The notes: a model not told the origin generated them from the letters alone. A stretch of DNA of 22,967 bases from an uncultured Granulicatella sp. (GCA_900551535.1 URWJ01000007.1:1-22967), one strand, 5' to 3'; counted from the stretch's first letter, positions 14,862 to 22,684 are shown. Program-made: numbers and translations.

Positions 14862-16614
14862 GTTCAACTGCACTTCCCCCTTCTTCAAGTGTCGCTTCAA
14901 GCTGTTGACGGTCGTAGGTTTTGGCATACCAACCACCAAGCGCCATCAATTCTTCATGCGTTCCTTTTTCAATAATCCGTCCATCTTGGAGCACGATAAT
15001 AAGGTCCGCATGCACAATCGCTGATAGACGGTGCGCTGTAATCATCGTTGTTTTGTCGCTGCGTTCACGTTTCAAGTTCTCTAAAATTAAATGCTCTGTC
15101 TTTGCATCAACAGCCGATAACGAATCATCGAGCATTAAGATTTCAGGGTTCACAATCAGCGCGCGTGCCATCGATAGACGTTGTTTTTGACCGCCTGATA
15201 AAAGCACTCCCTTCTCCCCGATTAACGTATCGAATCCGTCCGGCATCACCATGATATCGTCATACAATCCGCAAATTTTAGTCGCTTCTACAACGTCTTC
15301 GTCAGAAAGAGTTGGATTTCCAAAACGGATATTGTCTTTAATCGACATCGCAAATAGAATCTGTTCTTGCGGCACATAGCCCATAAGCGCACGCAAGTCT
15401 TTAATACGATAGTCTTGAATGGAACGTCCATTGATCAAAATCTCTTCTTTTCCTGCATCATATTGACGAAGGAATAATTTTAAGAGCGTTGATTTCCCAG
15501 AACCTGTTGGGCCCACAATCCCCAGCGTTTGCCCTTGGTGAAGGCTAAATGTTACGTCTTCTAATGTTGGGACATCTTCGTATTGGAAGTTGTGAATTGC
15601 AACAACTATCTCACGAGCTTCTGTAATCGGAAGGGCCTGTGGAGATTCTTCGACTTGGCTTGTTTCTTCCATTAATTTTTCAATACGACGATACGAAATA
15701 CTAGCACGTTGACCGATATTCAGGAGCCAACCAATGGCTTGAAGCGGCCACACTAGCATATCTAAATACGTCATAAAGGTAATCATTTCCCCAACCGTGA
15801 ATTCTCCACGTTGGATTAAATATCCACCATATCCCAAACTGATTAAGTAGCTGAGACCTACGAAAATCAAAACGATTGGATCGAATAGATTATTATATTT
15901 TGCAGCGTGGTTATTCTTCTTCCATGCATCTTGGTTCGTTTTCCAAAACGACGCTGTTTCTTTTTCGCCATACCCAAAAGATTTCGTCACTTTTATTCCA
16001 GAAACACTCTCGTTCACATGATTATTCAGTAAGGAGAAAGCTTCTTGTGATTCCTTATAGCTCTGATGCTCTGCACGAACCACGATATTCGTCGCAATCG
16101 CAAGTAGCGGCAATGGAATAATCGCAACGAGTGTCATTCGCCAATCCAACATAAAGAACATCGTCGCCAGCGTCACTAACGCTGTAATCGAGGCATCAAC
16201 AGCCGACATCACACCTCCGCCTGCAGTCATGACAATAGCACTCACGTCATTGGTCGCATGCGCCATTAAGTCTCCAGAGCGATACTTTTGATAAAAGCTC
16301 GGAGACATGCTTGTAAAGTGTTCGTATAATTGATTTCTCAGTCTCTGGCCTAACGAGTTCGCAGTCCCAAAGATAAAGAGCCGCCATACGAAACGGAGTC
16401 CATACATGGCTACTGCTGAAAGGAGCAATAACAGTAAGTTCCATAATAAAGACGATGTTGTGAGCGTCTTAAGGTCGATGGAATCGACAACTTCCCCAAT
16501 CACTCTTGGTGGAATCAAATTGAATACACTGACTAGCGACAATGCAATAATTCCAATCGTGTATCGTTTCCACTCTAATTTAAAAAACCACGATAATTTC
16601 TTTAATAAATACAT
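14848..16614 (-). CDS. ABC exporter half-transporter with degenerate ATPase site (LmrC/BmrC-like)
   Basis: First half of the heterodimeric exporter, 588 residues. About six membrane segments occupy 1-310. Walker A GPTGSGKST (368-376) and signature LSGGQ (472-476) are canonical. The Walker B end is LMLDDS, with Asp497 in place of the catalytic Glu, while switch His528 (TAHRLS) is kept. This Glu-to-Asp change is the mark of the low-hydrolysis half in heterodimeric exporters (family knowledge). It therefore supplies the good signature to the partner's active site. The start ATG follows GAAAGGAG. It overlaps the downstream partner by 14 bases, which couples their synthesis and supports 1:1 assembly. 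Confidence 0.92.
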   Translation of the reverse strand: MYLLKKLSWFFKLEWKRYTIGIIALSLVSVFNLIPPRVIGEVVDSIDLKTLTTSSLLWNLLLLLLSAVAMYGLRFVWRLFIFGTANSLGQRLRNQLYEHFTSMSPSFYQKYRSGDLMAHATNDVSAIVMTAGGGVMSAVDASITALVTLATMFFMLDWRMTLVAIIPLPLLAIATNIVVRAEHQSYKESQEAFSLLNNHVNESVSGIKVTKSFGYGEKETASFWKTNQDAWKKNNHAAKYNNLFDPIVLIFVGLSYLISLGYGGYLIQRGEFTVGEMITFMTYLDMLVWPLQAIGWLLNIGQRASISYRRIEKLMEETSQVEESPQALPITEAREIVVAIHNFQYEDVPTLEDVTFSLHQGQTLGIVGPTGSGKSTLLKLFLRQYDAGKEEILINGRSIQDYRIKDLRALMGYVPQEQILFAMSIKDNIRFGNPTLSDEDVVEATKICGLYDDIMVMPDGFDTLIGEKGVLLSGGQKQRLSMARALIVNPEILMLDDSLSAVDAKTEHLILENLKRERSDKTTMITAHRLSAIVHADLIIVLQDGRIIEKGTHEELMALGGWYAKTYDRQQLEATLEEGGSAVEHEDL

Positions 16615-16640
16615 ATTTCTCTCCTTTCACGCGTCTATCT

Positions 16641-16646
16641 ATTGTA
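16641..16646 (-). promoter_or_regulatory. Possible -10 box for the ABC exporter operon
   Basis: TACAAT on the minus strand, 26 bases before the start codon. The matching -35 is poor (ATGAAA at 17 bases). It lies between the terminator of the MFS gene and the exporter start, so an independent promoter is expected here. Confidence 0.35.
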
Positions 16647-16681
16647 CTATAGTCGTCTTTCTATTTCATATGATACGTTCT

Positions 16682-16717
16682 AAAAAAGACAACCCTTCTC
16701 CAGGTGGAAAAGGATTG
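16682..16717 (-). terminator. Terminator of the MFS exporter gene
   Basis: Twelve-base stem (16690-16701 with 16706-16717, two G-U pairs) and tetraloop, followed on the minus strand by a T-run at 16682-16687. It begins 10 bases after the MFS stop. Confidence 0.85.
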
Positions 16718-16727
16718 CCTAAGGACT

Positions 16728-18065
16728 TTAATTTTTCTTTTGTGTTTGTGGATAAATCCATAAGAAGACAACCAATGCAATGACTGCTAATGTCGTTACA
16801 AAAAGGATACTTGTTCGTCCTGCTGTTACTAAATTCGAATCAAACGAGCTGAAAATTCGCGCGATAATTGTTGTCGAAATCGCACCAGTGAACTGTTGTA
16901 AGGTATTCACAATACTATTTCCGTCCGCTTGAATTTCTGGTTTCAACTGAGCTAACGAATACGTGACGTTACTTCCCATTACAAAGCCAATCCCTGTCAT
17001 AAAGATGACGTTAAGGGCTAATAAAGGATAAATTGTCAATCCTGGGAAGAAGAAGCTGATAGAAACTCCTCCAATCACTGCAAAGATTAATCCTGTTAAG
17101 ATTGGTTTTAGTGGACCTGATTTATCATACCAGCGACCAGATAAGGCTGAAAGAACGGCTACCATCGCTGCCCCTGGGAACATAAAGAGCCCTGCCACTG
17201 TGGCTGTTTCGCCCCACGCTAATTGAATGTAGTTTGGATAAATAAAGGATAATCCAAGTACAATTCCTTGGAAAGCCAAGACGATATATAATGTTGCGTT
17301 GAACGTCGCAAACTGGAACGGTTTGAACGACAAGAGAGCATTCTCTCGGTTAAAGTAGAAGAACGCTGCAAATGCCACGACCACTACTCCAAGGTAGACG
17401 ACTGATAAATGTTCAATCGCCATCAATAAACTTGCAAGTCCAATCCCTAATGTCACAAACGCCATAAAGTTGAATGGTTGTTTCTTAGGAGATTCTTCTG
17501 TTGGAATCGCCCAAAGTCCCATCACTAACGAGAATACTAAGAATGGAATCAATGCGAAGAAAATCGCACGCCATCCAAATGCGCTTGAGACAACCCCGCC
17601 AAATGTTGGTCCAATTGGTGGAGCTAGTGCTGTTGTCATTGCTCCAATCCCAATGACGGTTCCATGTTGATGCAGCGGTACTTTCGATAATACGATATGG
17701 AACATTAACGGAAGTGCAATCCCGGTTCCAATCCCCTGCATAAAGCGTCCGAGTAATAAAATTATTAAGCTTGGTGAAATACAGTCAATTAAGACCCCAC
17801 CGATAAATAAAAGGTTCGATGCCAAGAAGAGTTGGCGAATCGTGTAGTTTCGTGTTAAATAAGCCGTAATTGGCACGACAATGGCAATAGCCAGTAAGTA
17901 TCCTGTTGTTACCCATTGAATCCCTGAAGAATCAGTATTGAATTCTGTCATCAGTGTCGGGAAGGTAACGTTCATTGCGGTTTCAATCAACACGCCACAA
18001 AAGCTCATAATCGCCGTTGCGACTACTGCTGGAATGACATGCCATGTTTTCGTTTGGTTTCCCAT
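16728..18065 (-). CDS. MFS multidrug exporter, DHA2 (EmrB/QacA) family
   Basis: Proton-driven efflux protein of the inner membrane, 445 residues and about 14 hydrophobic segments. Early ETAMNVTFPTLMTEF and GIQWVTTGYLLAIAI are typical of DHA2 segments 1-2. FMQGIGTGIALPLMF and the antiporter motif C region ALAPPIGPTFGGVV followed by GWRAIFF are present. ATG 18065 is preferred: AAAGGAGAA lies just before it, whereas an upstream in-frame start at 18098 lies in the terminator of ffh. Only about 30 bases separate that terminator from the ribosome site. The promoter must therefore overlap the hairpin, or the gene relies on read-through from ylxM-ffh. Substrate unknown; the adjacent ABC exporter suggests a small efflux cluster but each has its own terminator. 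Confidence 0.9.
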   Translation of the reverse strand: MGNQTKTWHVIPAVVATAIMSFCGVLIETAMNVTFPTLMTEFNTDSSGIQWVTTGYLLAIAIVVPITAYLTRNYTIRQLFLASNLLFIGGVLIDCISPSLIILLLGRFMQGIGTGIALPLMFHIVLSKVPLHQHGTVIGIGAMTTALAPPIGPTFGGVVSSAFGWRAIFFALIPFLVFSLVMGLWAIPTEESPKKQPFNFMAFVTLGIGLASLLMAIEHLSVVYLGVVVVAFAAFFYFNRENALLSFKPFQFATFNATLYIVLAFQGIVLGLSFIYPNYIQLAWGETATVAGLFMFPGAAMVAVLSALSGRWYDKSGPLKPILTGLIFAVIGGVSISFFFPGLTIYPLLALNVIFMTGIGFVMGSNVTYSLAQLKPEIQADGNSIVNTLQQFTGAISTTIIARIFSSFDSNLVTAGRTSILFVTTLAVIALVVFLWIYPQTQKKN

Positions 18066-18097
18066 TGAGTTCTCCTTTCTTTGCGTTATGATCGCCA

Positions 18098-18140
18098 TAA
18101 AAAAACCGCAACCTTACTCGAGAGTAAGATGTTGCGGTTT
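18098..18140 (-). terminator. Terminator of ylxM-ffh
   Basis: Long hairpin AAACCGCAAC...TTACTC / AGTAAG...GTTGCGGTTT with a run of T on the minus strand (18098-18105). It lies 24 bases after the ffh stop and just before the MFS ribosome site. Confidence 0.88.
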
Positions 18141-18163
18141 AAATTATTTTATAACGCTGTTTC

Positions 18164-19600
18164 CTAACGTTTTTTCTTTAATTTTTTCAATTTATTTTGT
18201 TTTTGACGGCGTGCGTATTGTTGCATACCGATTTGAGCGAGTTTGTTTCCACGTCCGCCCATGCCCATTTGGTTCATCATGCCTTCTAGGCCTTTCATAT
18301 TACCGTTGGACATTTGGTTCATCATCTTCTTAGATTCGTTGAACTGTTTAATTAAACGGTTCACTTCTGCTAAAGGACGAGCCGAACCTGCCGCAATACG
18401 TTTACGACGAGCTTGTGATAAGATATCTGGATTTTCACGCTCTTGTGGAGTCATTGATAAGACGATAGCTTTCATACGAGCTGTATCTTTTGGATCCACT
18501 TTTAAGTCGTTTAGACCAGCCATTTTATTTAACCCTGGAATCATCTTCAAGATATCTTCTAGCGGTCCCATCTTATTCACTTGGTCTAATTGGTCGATAA
18601 AGTCATTAAAGTCAAAAGTGTTGGCTTTAATTTTATCCGCCATCTCTTGCGCTTTTGCTTCATCGAAGTCTTGTTGCGCCTTCTCGATAAGGGTCATCAT
18701 ATCCCCCATACCAAGAATACGAGAAGCCATACGTTCTGGGTAGAAGATTTCGAAGTCTTCTAATTTTTCCCCACGACCTGTAAATTTAATTGGTTTTCCT
18801 GTAACAGAACGGATAGATAGAGCCGCACCACCACGAGTGTCCCCATCAAGTTTTGTAAGGATAACCCCTGAAATATCGAGACGTTCATTAAATGTTTGAG
18901 CTACGTTTACGGCATCTTGCCCTGTCATTGAGTCGACAACGAGTAAGATTTCGCTTGGATTTGCGACTGCCTTGATGTTTTGTAATTCTTCCATCAAGTT
19001 TTCGTCAATATGCAAACGACCGGCCGTATCGATAATCACTAAGTCGCGACCATCAATTTTCGCTTTTTCAATCGCTTGTTTGGCGATTTCCACTGGGCTT
19101 ACTTGATTTCCAAGTGAGAATACTGGGAAGTTTAATTGTTTCCCTAATGTTTGTAATTGGTCAATCGCGGCTGGACGGTACACGTCGGCAGCAACTAGTA
19201 ATGGGCGTTTCTTTTCATGTTTCGCCATGAAGGAAGCGAGTTTACCAGCAGTTGTTGTTTTACCGGCCCCTTGTAGACCGACCATCATCACTACCGTTGG
19301 CGGTTTAGCCTCGAAACGGAATGGCGCTTGTTCGCCCCCCATTAATTCTGTTAATTCTTCGTTAACGATTTTAACGACTTGTTGTGCTGGTGATAATGCT
19401 TCAAGCACATTGGCACCTAATGCACGTTCGTTCACTTTACGTACGAAGTCTTTTACAACTTTGAAGTTAACGTCGGCTTCTAAAAGCGCAAGACGCACTT
19501 CACGCATCATTTGTTTTAAGTCAGCTTCCGTAATTTTTCCTTTTCGTGAAACGGAAGTCATCGCATTTTGCAGACGATCTGATAATCCTTCGAATGCCAT
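18164..19600 (-). CDS. ffh: Signal recognition particle protein Ffh (SRP54)
   Basis: GTPase that, with the 4.5S/scRNA, binds signal sequences on ribosomes and brings them to FtsY at the membrane. 478 residues: N domain 1-100; G domain with GLQGAGKTT (108-116), DTAGR (191-195) and TKLDGDTRGG (249-258); methionine-rich M domain 300-478 with MMNQMSNGNMKGLEGMMNQM near 425-446 and a basic Lys-rich tail. The start ATG follows AAGGAG. It is the second gene of ylxM-ffh with a 17-base gap, the standard Firmicutes arrangement. No irregularity was seen. Confidence 0.97.
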   Translation of the reverse strand: MAFEGLSDRLQNAMTSVSRKGKITEADLKQMMREVRLALLEADVNFKVVKDFVRKVNERALGANVLEALSPAQQVVKIVNEELTELMGGEQAPFRFEAKPPTVVMMVGLQGAGKTTTAGKLASFMAKHEKKRPLLVAADVYRPAAIDQLQTLGKQLNFPVFSLGNQVSPVEIAKQAIEKAKIDGRDLVIIDTAGRLHIDENLMEELQNIKAVANPSEILLVVDSMTGQDAVNVAQTFNERLDISGVILTKLDGDTRGGAALSIRSVTGKPIKFTGRGEKLEDFEIFYPERMASRILGMGDMMTLIEKAQQDFDEAKAQEMADKIKANTFDFNDFIDQLDQVNKMGPLEDILKMIPGLNKMAGLNDLKVDPKDTARMKAIVLSMTPQERENPDILSQARRKRIAAGSARPLAEVNRLIKQFNESKKMMNQMSNGNMKGLEGMMNQMGMGGRGNKLAQIGMQQYARRQKQNKLKKLKKKR

Positions 19601-19617
19601 AATTTCACTCCTTGAGT

Positions 19618-19956
19618 TTATTTATTCATCTCTTGTAATTTTGAAACGATTGAAGCAAGCTGTGTTGCCTCAGGATAGTTCTTTTGAATCTCTTTTTCTA
19701 ATTCATCATAGTGCTCTTGGCGTTTATAGAAATCAGCGACTAGATGTAATTTCTCTTCGTAGTTTTCTAATAACTTTGCCGAGCGGCGGATATTATCATA
19801 TACTGCTTGACGGCTCACGTCAAATTCTTCGGCGATTTCACCAAGCGAATAATCATCCCCATAATAGAGCTCCATATATTCGAGTTGTTTATCGGTTAAA
19901 AGGCTGCCATAGAACTCTACAAGCAAGTTCATTTGCGTTGTTTTTTCTAATTCCAT
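19618..19956 (-). CDS. ylxM: YlxM / UPF0122 DNA-binding-like protein
   Basis: 112 residues, sigma-factor-like helix-turn-helix fold. YSLGEIAEEFDVSRQAVYDN (about 36-55) is the helix-turn-helix and LLTDKQLEYMELYYGDD precedes it, both typical of YlxM. It is almost always encoded just before ffh and has been linked to the SRP pathway (family knowledge); its exact role is not settled. The start ATG follows GGGAGGG. It is transcribed with ffh. Confidence 0.93.
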   Translation of the reverse strand: MELEKTTQMNLLVEFYGSLLTDKQLEYMELYYGDDYSLGEIAEEFDVSRQAVYDNIRRSAKLLENYEEKLHLVADFYKRQEHYDELEKEIQKNYPEATQLASIVSKLQEMNK

Positions 19957-19986
19957 TCGTTGCCCTCCCTTAAACTCATATCCTTT

Positions 19987-20016
19987 ATTATAGCAAAGTT
20001 AGGGGTATTACGCTAA
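19987..20016 (-). promoter_or_regulatory. Promoter of ylxM-ffh
   Basis: Perfect -10 TATAAT (19987-19992) preceded by TGC (extended -10). The -35 is weak (TTAGCG, 20011-20016, 18-base spacer). The -10 lies 30 bases before the ylxM start. Confidence 0.7.
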
Positions 20017-20017
20017 C

Positions 20018-20075
20018 AAAAAACGGAGTAGAACTTCCCCTGGAACTTGTATCATTCCGGCTTGTTTTCTACTCC
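20018..20075 (-). terminator. Terminator after the small membrane protein gene
   Basis: Arms GGAGTAGAA (20025-20033) and TTCTACTCC (20067-20075) enclose a 33-base loop that can itself fold (TTCC / GGAA pairs). On the minus strand a run of T follows at 20018-20023. The outer stem is perfect but the loop is long for a terminator. Confidence 0.7.
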
Positions 20076-20099
20076 AAAAAAAGAACTATATTCGATTTA

Positions 20100-20516
20100 T
20101 TACGTTATCACCCTTTTTACACAGAACATTCTACCAAACTGCATCAACAGTTGAAGAATACTCCATCCCATCATCAAAAGAACTAGTTTACTACAAATCC
20201 CAAAAACTTCTTGTAAAAAAAGTGGAAGGGTACTATCCACAAATGCATCCACAATCATAATATGACTGGCATTGATTTGATAAAATAGTAAAAGAAAGAT
20301 TAAAGCTTCCCCTACTCCAATTAGCCAATCGTGTTGCTTGTTACTACGTTGCACTATTCCAAACACCAACAGTCCAGTCAAGGATTGAAACAGTATTAGT
20401 ACTCCTTCCTCAAAAAATACACCACTTTGATTATAGAAATAGATTGAAAAAAGAAATTGAATCAATAAACAGATAAAAGACAAATAATGGTAGACCTTAC
20501 TTAACGACTTCATCAT
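20100..20516 (-). CDS. Small membrane protein of unknown function
   Basis: 138 residues, not recognised. Four likely membrane segments lie at about 10-27, 38-55, 64-81 and 101-125. Short charged connections (QRSNKQHD between two and three) separate them, and the C terminus is basic (FGRMFCVKRVIT). No catalytic or binding motif is visible. The start ATG (20514-20516) follows AAAGGGG; a second ATG follows at once. It has its own promoter and terminator, so it is a single-gene unit between ylxM-ffh and the LOG gene. Reality as a gene is supported by ribosome site, promoter and terminator. Confidence 0.75.
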   Translation of the reverse strand: MMKSLSKVYHYLSFICLLIQFLFSIYFYNQSGVFFEEGVLILFQSLTGLLVFGIVQRSNKQHDWLIGVGEALIFLLLFYQINASHIMIVDAFVDSTLPLFLQEVFGICSKLVLLMMGWSILQLLMQFGRMFCVKRVIT

Positions 20517-20554
20517 TAACTCATCCCCTTTCTATTCAGCTATTCACTAAGTAA

Positions 20555-20583
20555 ATTATACACAATATAAAATTGGTTCTTAA
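20555..20583 (-). promoter_or_regulatory. Promoter of the small membrane protein gene
   Basis: Minus strand: TTAAGA (20578-20583), 17-base spacer, perfect TATAAT (20555-20560), 38 bases before the start codon. Confidence 0.65.
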
Positions 20584-20606
20584 GTAAATGCACTCGAAAT
20601 TTAAAC

Positions 20607-21143
20607 TTATACCAACCCAATAAGTGCTTCAATTTCCGCTAGACTTTTTGCAAAATGAATTTGGCTTCTATCTTCTTCGCTTAGTAAGTTCGTTTCCACC
20701 ATTTTATCGAAAAAGGCTTCTAAATGATCGTAATATCCTTCCATATTATAGAAGATACAAATGCCATTGGTTTGGCCTACACGCACCCAAGAAACCACTT
20801 CTGCAATTTCTTCAAGGGTTCCTGGCCCCCCAGGCAGCGCAATGTACACATCACTAAGTGCAATCATCTGATTTTTACGCTCGGACATCGTATCGACAAT
20901 ATGAAGTTTCGTGATATCTTGTTTCGCAATTTCACGGTCTACAAAGAACTGCGGCATAACGCCAATGACCTCTCCACCTTCATTCATCACGGCAGTCGCA
21001 ACGACTCCCATGAGTCCTGTATTTCCACCACCATAGACGAGCGTGTGGTGATTTTGGGCCATCCACTTCCCTAACTCTTCTGTTTTCTTATCAAATGCAG
21101 GGCAATTACTTTGGCTTGCCGCACAATAAACTGCAATATTCAT
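20607..21143 (-). CDS. LOG-family nucleoside 5'-monophosphate phosphoribohydrolase
   Basis: Rossmann-fold protein of 178 residues. Members remove the base from cytokinin or purine nucleotides; many are misnamed lysine decarboxylases. The nucleotide-binding stretch is YGGGNTGLMG (37-46), catalytic Arg89 lies in MSERKNQM, and the signature is PGGPGTLEE (104-112). All key residues are present and the size is normal. The start ATG follows AAAGGAGAA. It lies 53 bases after the monophosphatase gene with a terminator between, and no separate promoter was seen, so it may be expressed partly by read-through. The bacterial substrate is inferred from the family only. Confidence 0.9.
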   Translation of the reverse strand: MNIAVYCAASQSNCPAFDKKTEELGKWMAQNHHTLVYGGGNTGLMGVVATAVMNEGGEVIGVMPQFFVDREIAKQDITKLHIVDTMSERKNQMIALSDVYIALPGGPGTLEEIAEVVSWVRVGQTNGICIFYNMEGYYDHLEAFFDKMVETNLLSEEDRSQIHFAKSLAEIEALIGLV

Positions 21144-21156
21144 ACGTTCTCCTTTA

Positions 21157-21187
21157 AAAGAAAGAGGCGTAATCTCTTACGCCCCTC
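21157..21187 (-). terminator. Terminator between the monophosphatase and LOG genes
   Basis: GGCGTAA (21166-21172), loop TCTC, TTACGCC (21177-21183), extended by outer GAG/CTC pairs. On the minus strand TCTTTCTTTT follows and runs into the ribosome site of the LOG gene. Confidence 0.75.
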
Positions 21188-21196
21188 TACTCATTT

Positions 21197-21976
21197 TTAT
21201 TTAAACGCTGCGATAATTTCGTCAGCGATATCTTTAGAACAGATAACACCTGTTGTCTTTTTGTTAGGAACTAAGAAGTCCACTTCTTTTCCATCTACTG
21301 TACTGTAGTGTAATCCTAATTCTTTAGCAATCACCATTCCTGGTGCGATATCCCAAGGTGCTAATAATGTAGAAACATACGCTACAGATTTTCCTAAAAT
21401 CACTTGGATATGCTCGATTGAAGAAGCACCGTAAGTACGAGTAACCATTGCTTTACGAATCATTTCTGCTTCTTTTTCGTTGGCTTCTAATAACATGAAT
21501 CCATTCACGTTAATTGAGCTGTCGCCAATGCTGTGGATTTCAGGAGTTGAAATACGACGACCATTGCAGTATGCACCGTAATCTTTAATACCGAATACTA
21601 AACGATCGCGCATTACATCGTAAATGTAACCTAATAGACCTACACCATCTTTATATAACGCAATCATGATACCGAAGTCTTCTTGACGTTTCACGAAGTT
21701 CAATGTGCCATCGATTGGGTCGATTAACCAAACGTAACCGTCCATTGAAGTTAATTCGTCACCGAAACCTTCTTCTCCCATGATTTTGTGTGTTGGGAAT
21801 TGTTCACGAATTTTTGCGATAAAGAATTGTTCGATTTCTTTATCCACGTTTGTTACTAAGTCATTACGGCTTGTTTTTGTATCTACTTTTAATGGTTCCC
21901 CAAAGCTGTGACGGATTTTTTGTCCAGCCTCCATAATCCAGTCATTTACTAATAAGTGTGTTGCTAATAAATCCAT
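21197..21976 (-). CDS. Inositol monophosphatase family protein (SuhB/YktC-like)
   Basis: Magnesium-dependent sugar or nucleotide phosphate phosphatase, 259 residues. Metal-site motifs are GEEG (67-70, Glu68-Glu69 region) and WLIDPIDGTLNF (83-94, with Asp86 and Asp89). The C-terminal motif PWDIAPG holds Asp209. All are intact. In Bacilli such proteins may act on inositol-1-phosphate, fructose-1,6-bisphosphate, NADP or PAP; sequence alone does not decide. The start ATG shares its A with the last base of the preceding gene's stop (TAATG), so the pair is translationally coupled. The neighbour upstream is UPF0223, as for yktA and yktC in Bacillus subtilis. Confidence 0.93.
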   Translation of the reverse strand: MDLLATHLLVNDWIMEAGQKIRHSFGEPLKVDTKTSRNDLVTNVDKEIEQFFIAKIREQFPTHKIMGEEGFGDELTSMDGYVWLIDPIDGTLNFVKRQEDFGIMIALYKDGVGLLGYIYDVMRDRLVFGIKDYGAYCNGRRISTPEIHSIGDSSINVNGFMLLEANEKEAEMIRKAMVTRTYGASSIEHIQVILGKSVAYVSTLLAPWDIAPGMVIAKELGLHYSTVDGKEVDFLVPNKKTTGVICSKDIADEIIAAFK

Positions 21977-22257
21977 TATTTTTTCAATCCTTCCATACGA
22001 ATAATTTTTGTTGCGTTTTTACTTGCTTGGACCACACGATACAGGCTATATCCAGATGCTTCCTCGAATTCACGGCCCAGTCTCTTCTCTTCACCGATAC
22101 TACGGACTACCGTTTTAAATTCTTGGTAGGCTTTTTTAAATGCCTCGACTTGGATTCCTTTTTCGTAAGCCTCTTCGACCGCATTCCAAAGTTTGATGAC
22201 TTTATTCATCTCTTCATGCGACCATTCCAAATCAATTGGATAACTATAATTGGCCAT
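21976..22257 (-). CDS. UPF0223 family protein (YktA-like)
   Basis: 93-residue soluble protein of unknown function. YSYPIDLEWSHEEMNKVI at the start and EEKRLGREFEEASGYSLYRV (about 56-75) are characteristic of UPF0223. Mostly helical and charged. The start ATG (22255-22257) follows GAGGTGG. It overlaps the next gene by one base (TAATG) and is first in the operon with the monophosphatase. Confidence 0.88.
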   Translation of the reverse strand: MANYSYPIDLEWSHEEMNKVIKLWNAVEEAYEKGIQVEAFKKAYQEFKTVVRSIGEEKRLGREFEEASGYSLYRVVQASKNATKIIRMEGLKK

Positions 22258-22284
22258 CTCGCCACCTCACAATCATACCTATTT

Positions 22285-22313
22285 AGTATACACTTTTTCT
22301 GCAAGAGTTTCCA
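22285..22313 (-). promoter_or_regulatory. Promoter of the UPF0223-monophosphatase operon
   Basis: Minus strand: TGGAAA (22308-22313), 17-base spacer, TATACT (22285-22290), 27 bases before the start codon. Confidence 0.6.
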
Positions 22314-22338
22314 TTTATGAAGCAAAAAAATTGTCTAT

Positions 22339-22532
22339 GAAGATGATAACTTCGAATCCTTACGGATTTTTTCATTGTCGCTGTAATGGGGCACCGGCTC
22401 GAGCCTTGCGTCTTTCGCCTTTAAAGCCTCAAAGCAGGAGTAAGAAAAACTTCTAACTCCTGCTAATTCGCATTTAATGCACTTCCCCATTACTACGACA
22501 ATGAATCCGCCAGATTCTACGTCATCATCTTC
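22339..22532. repeat. Long imperfect inverted repeat element
   Basis: Left arm 22339-22391 (53 bases) and right arm 22485-22532 (48 bases) are imperfect reverse complements. Shared blocks in order are GAAGATGAT, GAATC, CGGATT, CATTGTCG and GTAATGGGG. The 93-base centre holds a palindrome GGCTCGAGCC and a strong hairpin at 22434-22465. It lies in a gene-poor stretch next to a transposase remnant. A MITE-like or other dispersed element is the likeliest nature; no transposase is inside it. Confidence 0.7.
22434..22465. terminator. Strong hairpin in the centre of the inverted repeat element
   Basis: Arms AGCAGGAGT and ACTCCTGCT with an inner AGAA / TTCT pair and a small loop. No T-run follows on either strand, so it is not a typical terminator; it may be a structural part of the element. 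Confidence 0.3.
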
Positions 22533-22684
22533 TTGGTGCTTTAATATGAAGTATACAACTCTTCCAGAATTTACTAAATAGGTTGATTCCTCGAATATTA
22601 GACAAAACTGCTCTGACTTATTAACTGATTTTCATTATAATTTGTTTAGAGCACCCTTCTAAACTAACTCGCTACACTCTCTAA
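22533..22684. other. Gene-free stretch between the inverted repeat and the transposase remnant
   Basis: AT-rich. It holds a minus-strand TATAAT (22634-22639) with a poor -35, and a GTTTAGA / TCTAAAC inverted repeat (about 22644-22664). No gene with a start codon and ribosome site was seen. The part up to 22631 is covered by the start-less frame described separately. Confidence 0.4.

Larger units (their letters stand above)
22335..22631 (-). other. Open frame without a start codon, crossing the inverted repeat
   Basis: A stop-free minus-strand frame of 98 codons ends at TAG 22335-22337 and is preceded by a TGA at 22632-22634. It reads KSVNKSEQFCLIFEESTYLV at its start and includes VESGGFIVVVMGKCIKCELA in the middle. 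The only ATG (22490) would give 51 residues and has no ribosome site. I recognise no protein family. It may be part of a repeated element read as protein, or a decayed gene. Confidence 0.25.

Noticed and set aside
19227..19973. 248-codon plus-strand frame over ffh and ylxM
   Set aside because: Antisense shadow of two well-identified genes with no recognisable protein pattern.
20607..21143. Lysine decarboxylase
   Set aside because: PGGPGTLEE plus Arg89 define a LOG-family phosphoribohydrolase; the decarboxylase name is a known misannotation.
22250..22456. 68-codon plus-strand frame
   Set aside because: It starts antisense to the UPF0223 start and promoter and ends in the central hairpin of the inverted repeat; no ribosome site.
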